From positions 1-13,109 of the forward strand of contig UQYA01000049.1 of NCBI GenBank assembly GCA_900545165.1: a stretch of 13,109 nt of DNA, given 5' to 3'. Below are positions 7,213 through 13,109 of the stretch, in pieces. The DNA comes from an uncultured Collinsella sp. (GTDB lineage Bacteria > Actinomycetota > Coriobacteriia > Coriobacteriales > Coriobacteriaceae). Every line of letters starts with the position of its first letter. The stretch's first letter is position 1. A model generated the notes under the pieces. That model did not search any database. It saw only the letters and a list, made by a program, of their open reading frames with translations, and was not told the DNA's origin. A program made the position numbers and the translations under genes.

Positions 7213-9927
7213 CTACTCGGTACGGGCAACCTGGTCGATGCGGTAACCCTCGATCTGGTCGCCGGGCTTGATGTCCTGGAAGTTCTCCAGGCCAATGCCG
7301 CCCTCGGAACCGCTCTTGAGGCTCTTGGCCTCGTCCTTGTAGTGGCGCATCGAGGCGATCTTGCCGTTGAAGACCACGATACCGTCGCGCACCAGACGCA
7401 CGGAATCGGTCGCGGCGATCTCGCCCTCTTCGACGCGGACACCGGCGGCGATACCGACTTTGGGCACCTTGAAGGTGTCCAGGACGGTCGCGGTACCCGT
7501 GGCGACCTCGACCTCGGTGGGCTTGAGCATGCCGATACGGGCGGCGTCGAGCTCCTCGAGGCACTTGTAGATGACGTCGTAGCAACGGATCTCGACGCCC
7601 TCGCGCTCGGCGGCGGAGCGGGCCTTACCGTCGGGACGGACGCCAAAGCCGATGATGATGGCGTTAGAGGCGTCGGCCAGGACGACGTCGGTCTCGTTGA
7701 TGGCGCCAACGGCGGAGTGGATCGTGTTGATGCGAACCTCGGACTGATCCATCTTGTCGAGCGAGTCCTGAAGGGCCTCGATGGAACCCTGGACGTCGGC
7801 CTTGATGATCAGGTTGAGCTCCTTGACCTCGGCGTCGGCAATGGTCTCGAAGAGGTTCTCGAGCGTGACGTGCTTGACGCGGCTCTGCTCCTCGATACGG
7901 GCCTTGAGCGAACGCTCGTCGGCAAGGGCGCGAGCCTCGCGCTCGTCCTCGAACACGCGGAACTCGTCGCCGGCGTTGGGCACGGACTGCAGGCCCAGAA
8001 TCTCGACGGCGTCGGAGGGACCAGCCTCGGTGACGGCACGGCCCTTGGGGTCGAGCATGGCGCGGACGCGACCGTAGGTAAGGCCGGCGACCAGCGTATC
8101 GCCCACGTGCAGGGTACCGCGGGTCACGAGCACGGTAGCGACCGAGCCGCGGCCCTTGTCGAGCTTGGCCTCGAGGACGTTGCCGGAGGCAAAGGTGTCC
8201 GGGTTGGCCTTGAGCTCGAGTACATCGGCCTGGAGCAGCACGGTCTCCAGAAGGTCGTCGATACCGATCTTCTGCTTGGCCGAGATGTTGACGAACATAT
8301 TCTGTCCGCCCCACTCCTCGGGGATGACGCCGTACTCGGTGAGCTCCTGACGCACACGGTCGGGGTTGGCGCCGGGCTTATCGATCTTGTTGACGGCGAC
8401 GACGATGGGTACGCCGGCAGCCTTGGCGTGGTTGATCGACTCGACGGTCTGGGGCATGACGCCGTCGTCGGCGGCCACGATCAGAATGACGATGTCGGTC
8501 ACTTTGGCGCCACGGGCACGCATAGCCGTAAAGGTGGCGTGACCCGGGGTATCGATAAAGGTGATCTTGCGGTCGTTGATCATGACCTGCGAAGCGCCGA
8601 TGGCCTGCGTAATGCCGCCCGCCTCGCCGGCAGCAACGCCGGTGTGACGGATGGCGTCGAGCAGCGACGTCTTGCCATGGTCGACGTGGCCCATGACGGT
8701 GACGACCGGCGCGCGCGGCTTGAGGTCGGCGGGATCGTCGTAGAACGAGAAGGTGTTCTCCTCCTCGGGGGTGATGATCTTGATCTGACGGCCCAGGTCG
8801 TCGGCAACGAGCTCGACAAGGTCGTCGGACATGGACTGCGTCATGGTGAGCGGCGTACCAAGCAGGAACAGGCGCTTGATGATGTCGTTGGCCGGAACGT
8901 CGAGCGCCTCGGCAAGCTCCTGGACGGTAACGCCCTGGGAGACCTTGATGGCGTCGAGGTCCTCAGGGTTCACGCCCTGGGCCAGCGCCTCCTCTATCTT
9001 GCGCTCCTCCTGCGCCTTGGCAGCCTCGCGCTCGCGCTTCTCCTTGCGCTTCTTGCGGCGACCGGTGGACTCGCGAGAGGCCTCCTCGACGGCAGCACGA
9101 GCCTCCTCGAGCACCTTCTCGCGGCTGTACTCCTCGGCCTCGCGAGCCATGCGGCTGTAGTGGTCCTCTTCGTTGTTGTGACCGCCCTTGCGCTTCTTGC
9201 CCTTGCCCTGTTTATCGGGGTTGGGGAAGTCCATGCCAGCAGCGACGTTGTTGCTGGCGTTGGTGCGATGGCTGTGCGGACGGCTCTCGGAGGCGTTGCG
9301 CTCGGAGTTGTTGTCGGAAGCGTTGCGATCGTTACGACGGCCACCGCGGCGGTCGTTGTTACCGCCACGACGGTTGCCGCGCTCGGCGGCGCGCTCGGCC
9401 TTGGCCTTGTCCTCGGCGTCCTTCTTCTCCTTGAGCACGGTCTCCTGTGCGGCGATCTGGTCGAGCAGCGAACGGAAGCGCGAACCGGAGTCGGAAGCGG
9501 GAACGGCACGGCGCTGGGCCTCGCGGGCAGCCTCCTCCTTCTCGCGGGCGAGGCGCTCCTGCTCGGCTTTCTTCTTGGCCTCGGCCTCGGCGCGGGCGGC
9601 CTCCTCGGCAGCCTGGGCTGCGGCAAACTGGCGGCGCTCCTCCTCGCGTGCCTTCTCGGCGGCGATGCGCTCGCGCTCGGCCTCGGCGGCGCGTGCAGCC
9701 TCCTCGGCGGCAGCCGCCTGCTCCTCGGCCTGCTTGGCGGCCTCGACTTCCTGAGCGCGGGCCTCGATCACCGAGGCGAGCTGCTTGCGGACCATAGCGA
9801 CATAAGCGTCCTCCAAGGTGGAGGAAGCGGACTTAGCGGGAATCTTCATATCGGCGAGATGACCCATCAGTTCCTTGGAGGTCATGCCGAACTCTTTGGC
9901 CAGGGTGGACACACGGACTTTTGCCAT
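7213..9927 (-). CDS. infB: Translation initiation factor IF-2
   Basis: IF-2 is the GTPase that brings initiator fMet-tRNA to the 30S subunit and drives subunit joining. The 904-aa protein has a first IF2_N module (about 1-52). A long Ala/Glu/Arg coiled-coil-like stretch (about 55-185) and a basic Asn/Arg/Gly-rich linker (about 183-300) follow, then a second IF2_N module (about 334-387). The G domain has G1 GHVDHGKT (413-420), G2 GGITQAIGA (437-445), G3 DTPGH (459-463), G4 NKID (513-516) and G5 SAK (549-551), followed by the beta-barrel domains and the fMet-tRNA-binding C-terminus (about 805-904). The switch I segment has Ala where GGITQHIGA is usual. The ATG is preceded by AGGTG at 7 nt. A very long antisense open frame mirrors this gene and reflects codon bias only. 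Confidence 0.98.
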   Translation of the reverse strand: MAKVRVSTLAKEFGMTSKELMGHLADMKIPAKSASSTLEDAYVAMVRKQLASVIEARAQEVEAAKQAEEQAAAAEEAARAAEAERERIAAEKAREEERRQFAAAQAAEEAARAEAEAKKKAEQERLAREKEEAAREAQRRAVPASDSGSRFRSLLDQIAAQETVLKEKKDAEDKAKAERAAERGNRRGGNNDRRGGRRNDRNASDNNSERNASESRPHSHRTNASNNVAAGMDFPNPDKQGKGKKRKGGHNNEEDHYSRMAREAEEYSREKVLEEARAAVEEASRESTGRRKKRKEKREREAAKAQEERKIEEALAQGVNPEDLDAIKVSQGVTVQELAEALDVPANDIIKRLFLLGTPLTMTQSMSDDLVELVADDLGRQIKIITPEEENTFSFYDDPADLKPRAPVVTVMGHVDHGKTSLLDAIRHTGVAAGEAGGITQAIGASQVMINDRKITFIDTPGHATFTAMRARGAKVTDIVILIVAADDGVMPQTVESINHAKAAGVPIVVAVNKIDKPGANPDRVRQELTEYGVIPEEWGGQNMFVNISAKQKIGIDDLLETVLLQADVLELKANPDTFASGNVLEAKLDKGRGSVATVLVTRGTLHVGDTLVAGLTYGRVRAMLDPKGRAVTEAGPSDAVEILGLQSVPNAGDEFRVFEDEREARALADERSLKARIEEQSRVKHVTLENLFETIADAEVKELNLIIKADVQGSIEALQDSLDKMDQSEVRINTIHSAVGAINETDVVLADASNAIIIGFGVRPDGKARSAAEREGVEIRCYDVIYKCLEELDAARIGMLKPTEVEVATGTATVLDTFKVPKVGIAAGVRVEEGEIAATDSVRLVRDGIVVFNGKIASMRHYKDEAKSLKSGSEGGIGLENFQDIKPGDQIEGYRIDQVARTE

Positions 9928-9948
9928 ATGACTTCACCTACCCTTTCT

Positions 9949-10009
9949 GGCACCTTGGGTGCCTAGAGACTGAACGAGCGTGGGAGACGCGCCGGGACCC
10001 GCCCGGCGC
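9949..10009 (-). other. Two hairpins in the nusA-infB gap
   Basis: The 91-nt gap between nusA and infB holds two perfect inverted repeats. GCGCCGGG (9989-9996) pairs with CCCGGCGC (10002-10009) around a 5-nt loop. GGCACC (9949-9954) pairs with GGTGCC (9958-9963) around a 3-nt loop. Neither is followed by a T-run on the minus strand, so they are not classical terminators. The second hairpin ends 21 nt before the infB ATG, just upstream of its ribosome site. Plausible roles are RNA processing, mRNA stability or translational control of infB, none of which can be settled from the sequence. Confidence 0.5.
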
Positions 10010-10018
10010 AACCGCGCG

Positions 10019-11266
10019 CTAGATCAGGTCCTCCGCATCATCGAAGGCGTCGGTGTCGTGGACACCGCAGAAACGGGAGCCGGGACGAGCCTGGTTGCGG
10101 CACTGGATGCCGTCCTCGGACACGTACTCGCAGCGGCGGACGTCCTCGTCCTCCTCGTCACCGATCAGGTCGGCGGCGGGCTCCTCGTGAACGGGAACGT
10201 TCTTGAGGATGTCGGCGGCAAGGGTCTCGGACTTGATGTCGATGTGCCAACCGGTCAGGCGCGCGGCGAGACGGGCGTTCTGGCCCTCCTTGCCGATGGC
10301 GAGGGACAGTTGGTCGTCGGGCACGATGACTCCGGCGTAGGCCTTCTCCTCGTCGATGAGGACGCGGGTGACCTTAGCGGGCGACAGGGCGTTGGCGACG
10401 TAGACGGCAGGATCGGCATCCCAAAGGATGACGTCGACGCGCTCGCCACGGAGCTCGCCCACGACAGCGCGAACACGGCTGCCCTTGGGGCCGACGCAGG
10501 CGCCCACGGGATCCAGACGGTCGTCGAGCGAGTGGACGGCGACCTTGGAACGCTGGCCGGGCTCGCGGGCGATCGACTTGATCTGGACGGTGCCCTCATA
10601 GATCTCGGGCACCTCCTGCTCAAACAGACGACGCATGAGCTCGGGGTGGGTACGGGAGATGACAATCGGCGGACGGCTGTGCTCGCCACGAACCGGCTGC
10701 AGGTTGGAGTTGGGGTCGCGAACGTCGATGATCACGGCCTTGATGTGCTGGTTGTGCAGGTAGCGCTCGCCCATCGGACGCTCGTTGCGCTCGTTCTCGT
10801 AACGGCGCTGGTCGAAGTGCGGCAGCTCGGCCTCGACGCCCTCGCGAATCTTGACGATCGTGAAGTCGGGCGTGGACTGCAGCACGGTACCGCTGATGAG
10901 GTCACCGATGCGGCCGGAGAACTCCTCGTAGATCTGCTCGCGGGCGGAGTTACGCACGATGGCGTTGATCTCGGCCTTGGCGTGCTGGGCAGCTATGCGG
11001 CTCGTGTTCTTGGGGGTGACGTCGATCTCCTCAAACTCGGTGAAGTTGCCCTCCTCGTCCATGGAATCGTCAATCGGCTCCAGGCGGTAGACGTAGATCT
11101 TACCGGTGGTGCGGTCGATGGTCACCTTGGCGCCCCACTCAAGATGCAGGATCTCGGCATAGCTCTTGGCGAGCGACTGCTCCAGGCGGTCGATCAGGTA
11201 GAGCTGGTCGATGTGCTTCTCCTGGCAAAGCTCCATCAGGGCGGACATCATGTCGGATGCTGCCAT
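10019..11266 (-). CDS. nusA: Transcription termination/antitermination factor NusA with zinc-knuckle-like tail
   Basis: NusA binds RNA polymerase and nascent RNA, enhances pausing and intrinsic termination, and takes part in rRNA antitermination. The 415-aa protein has the N-terminal polymerase-binding domain (about 1-115), an S1 domain (about 120-185, starting GDLISGTVLQ) and KH1 (about 240-275, with DPVGACVGPKGSRV). KH2 follows (about 308-348, with VPDDQLSLAIGKEGQNARLA). An acidic linker (about 361-376) leads to a Cys/His cluster at Cys379, Cys389, Cys400 and His403 (C-x9-C-x10-C-x2-H, including PGSRFCGVH), then a short acidic end. The KH core is complete; the Cys/His tail is not part of ordinary NusA and looks like a small zinc-binding module. 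The ATG is 1 nt after the rimP stop, with AAGGAAAG at 5 nt. No ylxR gene lies between nusA and infB. Confidence 0.97.
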   Translation of the reverse strand: MAASDMMSALMELCQEKHIDQLYLIDRLEQSLAKSYAEILHLEWGAKVTIDRTTGKIYVYRLEPIDDSMDEEGNFTEFEEIDVTPKNTSRIAAQHAKAEINAIVRNSAREQIYEEFSGRIGDLISGTVLQSTPDFTIVKIREGVEAELPHFDQRRYENERNERPMGERYLHNQHIKAVIIDVRDPNSNLQPVRGEHSRPPIVISRTHPELMRRLFEQEVPEIYEGTVQIKSIAREPGQRSKVAVHSLDDRLDPVGACVGPKGSRVRAVVGELRGERVDVILWDADPAVYVANALSPAKVTRVLIDEEKAYAGVIVPDDQLSLAIGKEGQNARLAARLTGWHIDIKSETLAADILKNVPVHEEPAADLIGDEEDEDVRRCEYVSEDGIQCRNQARPGSRFCGVHDTDAFDDAEDLI

Positions 11267-11267
11267 C

Positions 11268-11762
11268 TTACTTTCCTTCCTTCGCGGGCTTGAAGTCGTA
11301 GGTGGGCTTCAACTTGCACTTTTTAACATCAGAAAAATCGAGGGTAACGGACTCGCCGTCCTCGAGCTCGAGGGTCACGTTCGTCTCGGTGGCGGCGGCA
11401 ATCTTGCCGGCGTACTTGCGACGGCCCTCGGTGGCGGTGGAGGTGAGCTCGCAGTCCTCGCCCACAAAACGGGCAAAGTCTCGCGGGCGGCGCAGCGGGC
11501 GCGCCATACCCGGGCTCGACACCTCGAGCGTGTAGCTCGAAGAGATGGGGTCGAGTTCCTCAATCACATCGCCGACCCACTTGGTGTTGGCCGTGACGTC
11601 GTTGAGCGACAGGCTCTGACCCTCGGCACCCTCGATACGCACACGCACGCAGGGGGCCTTGGTGGCACCCACGAGCTCGACGTCGACGATGTCGACATCG
11701 TGCTGGGGAGCGACGGCCTCGAGCGCGTCGATGATCGCCTGCTCGGTCTTGGTCTTGACCAT
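11268..11762 (-). CDS. rimP: Ribosome maturation factor RimP
   Basis: RimP assists 30S subunit assembly, particularly S12 incorporation. The 164-aa protein shows an N-terminal alpha/beta domain with VDIVDVELVGATKAPCVRVRIE (23-44). The hallmark YTLEVSSPGMARPLRRPRDF (77-96) follows, and then a C-terminal SH3-like domain (about 98-155). Length and order are typical. The frame is open further upstream to an ATG at 11915, but that extension would cross the promoter and the leader hairpin. The ATG at 11762 has a near-perfect GGAGGTG 5 nt before it, so it is taken as the start. It is the first gene of the operon and is followed by nusA after 1 nt, the conserved rimP-nusA order. Confidence 0.95.
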   Translation of the reverse strand: MVKTKTEQAIIDALEAVAPQHDVDIVDVELVGATKAPCVRVRIEGAEGQSLSLNDVTANTKWVGDVIEELDPISSSYTLEVSSPGMARPLRRPRDFARFVGEDCELTSTATEGRRKYAGKIAAATETNVTLELEDGESVTLDFSDVKKCKLKPTYDFKPAKEGK

Positions 11763-11782
11763 TGCGGCACCTCCATCCATAC

Positions 11783-11815
11783 AAAAAAGAAGCGGGGCCG
11801 AAACCCCACTTCTTT
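11783..11815 (-). terminator. Intrinsic terminator in the rimP leader (possible attenuator)
   Basis: On the minus strand a 12-bp stem with one G-U pair (11804-11815 with 11786-11797) closes a UUUCGG loop and runs into a U6 tract (11788-11783). This is a textbook intrinsic terminator. It lies downstream of the predicted operon promoter (start near 11834) and only 21 nt upstream of the rimP ATG. It would therefore stop transcription of the operon unless bypassed. The leuS transcript already has its own terminator 140 nt upstream. The hairpin is seen directly; attenuation is inferred. Confidence 0.8.
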
Positions 11816-11840
11816 CAATTACAACTTCATTTGCAAGCAA

Positions 11841-11869
11841 ACTATACCAATAGCTGCGGAAACGTGCAA
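11841..11869 (-). promoter_or_regulatory. Promoter of the rimP-nusA-infB operon
   Basis: On the minus strand TATAGT (11846-11841; 5 of 6 matches) is preceded by TGG, giving an extended -10. A TTGCAC -35-like element (11869-11864) lies 17 nt upstream, an ideal spacing. The predicted start near 11834 gives a leader of about 70 nt before rimP. It sits between the leuS terminator and the leader hairpin, which is where a promoter for the long gene string is expected. Confidence 0.7.
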
Positions 11870-11955
11870 GCACAGTACGAATCTGCAGGTCAGCGTGCGC
11901 ACAGCTTCTCCACAAGAATAGGACAATTGACCGCAGACATCAGGGCAGGTACATG

Positions 11956-11993
11956 AAAAACGAGGGACGACCCAACCGGACCGTCCCTCGTTT
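11956..11993 (-). terminator. Intrinsic terminator of leuS
   Basis: A perfect 12-bp stem lies 27 nt past the leuS stop: AAACGAGGGACG (11958-11969) pairs with CGTCCCTCGTTT (11982-11993) around a 12-nt loop. On the minus strand it ends in a run of five T. On the plus strand the hairpin is followed by TTTATT, so it could act in both directions, although no plus-strand gene reaches it. Confidence 0.88.
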
Positions 11994-12020
11994 ATTGCAT
12001 GTCAGCTTTGCGCGCAGCGC

Positions 12021-13060
12021 TTACTTGACCACCAAGTTGACCAGCTTACCGGGCACGCAGATGGCCTTGACGACCGTCTTGCCCTCGAGCCACTTAGCGA
12101 CAGCGGCCTCGGCGGCAGCCTGCATATCCTCATTGGAGGCATCGCGGGCAACGTCGACGCGGCCACGGACCTTGCCGAGCACCTGGACCACGATCTGCAC
12201 CGTGTCCTCGATGGACTCGGCCAGGTCGAACTCGGGCCAGGCAGCGGTATAGGCGTTGCCCTCGCAGCCGAGCGCCTCGTGCCACAGCTCGTCGGCCCAG
12301 AACGGGCAGATGGGGGCAAGGACGCTCACGATGTCCTTGGCCACGCCGTAGCACAGCGCCTTGTCGCGGGCGGTACCCTCGGTGGCGTTGAGGTAGGCGC
12401 TCGCCGCGTTGACGAGCTCCATGACGGCCGAGATGGCGGTGTTGAACTGGCCGCGATCGAAGTCCTCGGTGCACTTGGCGATGGTGCGGTGACGCTCGCG
12501 ATAGAGCTTCATCGCAACCTCATCGAGCGCGGACTTGTCGAAGGCCACGTTGGCATCGCCGGACTGGACGAGCTGCCAAACGATACGCCAGGCGCGCTTG
12601 ATAAAGCGGTTGGCGCCCTCGACGGCCTTGGGATCCCAGTCGAAGTCCTTCTCGGGCGGGGCGATAAACAGGATCGCCAGACGCATGGTGTCGGCACCGT
12701 AAGGCTCGATGACCGAGCTCGGGGGCACGACGTTGCCCTTGGACTTGGACATGGTGTCGCCGTTCTCGTCCTTGACCATGCCCTGGCACAGCAGGTTAGT
12801 GAAGGGCTCGTCCACGCTCAGCAGGCCCAGGTCGCGCAGGGCCTTCGTAAAGAAGCGGCTGTAGAGCAGGTGCAGAATGGCGTGCTCGATGCCGCCGATG
12901 TAGTTATCGACGGGCATCCAACGGTCGGCGGCCTCACGGGAGAAGGGCAGCTCGGTGTTGTGCGGATCGGTATAGCGCAGGTAATACCAGCTGGAGCAGG
13001 TGAAGGTGTCCATGGTATCGGTCTCGCGCTTGGCCGGGCGACCGCAGACCGGGCAGGTGG
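12021..13060 (-). CDS. leuS: Leucyl-tRNA synthetase, C-terminal part (5' end missing)
   Basis: LeuRS charges tRNA-Leu with leucine. About 346 C-terminal residues are present of a family length near 800-870; the N-terminus with the HIGH motif and the editing domain is missing. The visible part opens with a zinc-type CPVC and then RETDTMDTFTCSSWYYLRY, the LeuRS signature before the second half of the Rossmann fold. The KMSKS loop reads TMSKSKGN, with Thr in the first position and the two catalytic-loop Lys/Ser residues kept. The anticodon-binding helical domain follows. The C-terminal domain (VQVLGKVRGRVDV ... ICVPGKLVNLVVK) is complete up to the TAA at 12021. The frame must be cut at 13060 because the bases beyond are sequencing adapter. 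An internal ATG at 13013 is not the start: the signature residues continue upstream of it. Confidence 0.96.
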
Positions 13061-13109
13061 CTGTCTCTTATACACATCTGACGCTGCCGACGATAAGGCT
13101 CGTGTAGAT
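13061..13109. other. Illumina Nextera (Tn5) adapter contamination
   Basis: Bases 13061-13079 are CTGTCTCTTATACACATCT, the reverse complement of the 19-bp Tn5 mosaic end. Bases 13080-13093 (GACGCTGCCGACGA) complete the Nextera read-1 transposon adapter. Bases 13094-13101 are an 8-nt index (TAAGGCTC; reverse complement GAGCCTTA). Bases 13102-13109 (GTGTAGAT) begin the P5 flow-cell sequence. The order adapter, index, P5 matches the library construct exactly, so this is not genomic DNA or a natural transposon. It truncates leuS. Confidence 0.98.

Noticed and set aside
6791..7585. A longer rbfA frame of 264 codons extending into infB
   Set aside because: The upstream part lies within the infB coding sequence in another frame. 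The RbfA homology begins at the ATG at 7201, which has a good ribosome site.
7342..9966. An 874-codon open frame on the plus strand opposite infB, rich in Leu, Gly, Val and Asp
   Set aside because: It is exactly antisense to a fully recognised IF-2 with all G motifs. Its composition is what antisense reading of GC-rich Glu/Ala/Arg codons yields, and it has no recognisable domain.
9980..11293. A 437-codon plus-strand open frame opposite nusA
   Set aside because: It is antisense to the complete NusA frame and shows only biased Val/Leu/Gly/Asp composition.
11819..11830. A three-codon leader frame (Met-Lys-Leu-stop) just before the rimP leader hairpin
   Set aside because: There is no Shine-Dalgarno close to it, and a frame this short arises easily by chance in AT-rich leader sequence.
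11763..11915. An N-terminal extension of rimP to an ATG at 11915
   Set aside because: It would run through the predicted promoter, the terminator hairpin and the Shine-Dalgarno of the real start, and the extra residues do not look like RimP.
12818..13075. An open frame beginning MYKRQ at the right end
   Set aside because: Its start lies in Nextera adapter, and the remainder is out of frame within leuS. MYKRQ-type starts are a known adapter artefact.
13061..13079. A natural Tn5/IS50 end
   Set aside because: The 19-bp mosaic end is followed by library adapter, index and P5 bases in construct order, so it is a sequencing artefact and not an inserted transposon.

Overview
The window is a GC-rich bacterial housekeeping segment in which every protein gene lies on the minus strand. 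The GC-rich coding style, the RpoD with acidic and basic low-complexity stretches between regions 1.1 and 1.2, and the gene order suggest a gut actinomycete of class Coriobacteriia, probably Collinsella or a relative. That placement is an inference from protein character, not a database match. The two ends look like contig ends: position 1 falls inside a tRNA gene, and the last 49 bases are Illumina Nextera adapter rather than genome.

Layout in the direction of transcription (right to left). The 3' part of leuS (leucyl-tRNA synthetase) runs in from the adapter junction and ends at a strong intrinsic terminator. A 258-nt intergenic stretch follows. It holds a good promoter and then a second terminator-like hairpin placed between that promoter and rimP. 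A tightly packed gene string comes next: rimP, nusA, infB, rbfA, nrnA (DHH phosphoesterase), truB, ribF and dnaG, with overlaps of 4 to 8 nt or gaps of 1 to 15 nt, except for a 91-nt hairpin-bearing gap between nusA and infB. After a further 110 nt comes rpoD, which has a candidate promoter of its own and probably starts at a GTG with a clear Shine-Dalgarno, 15 nt inside the longest frame. rpoD ends at a hairpin terminator. A palindromic REP-like element follows, and then a tRNA-Asn(GUU) gene with its own promoter and AT-rich upstream element, cut by the window start.

Together these genes serve ribosome maturation (RimP, RbfA), initiation (IF-2), transcription elongation and termination (NusA), tRNA modification and charging (TruB, LeuRS), RNA-fragment turnover (NrnA), flavin cofactor supply (RibF), replication priming (DnaG) and promoter recognition (RpoD). 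The arrangement joins the classical rimP-nusA-infB operon to the dnaG-rpoD part of the macromolecular-synthesis operon. No phage, insertion sequence with a transposase, CRISPR array or defence system was seen. The points most worth a second look are a zinc-knuckle-like tail on NusA, the terminator inside the rimP leader, the REP-like palindrome, and the adapter contamination. No intergenic stretch exceeds 300 bases.
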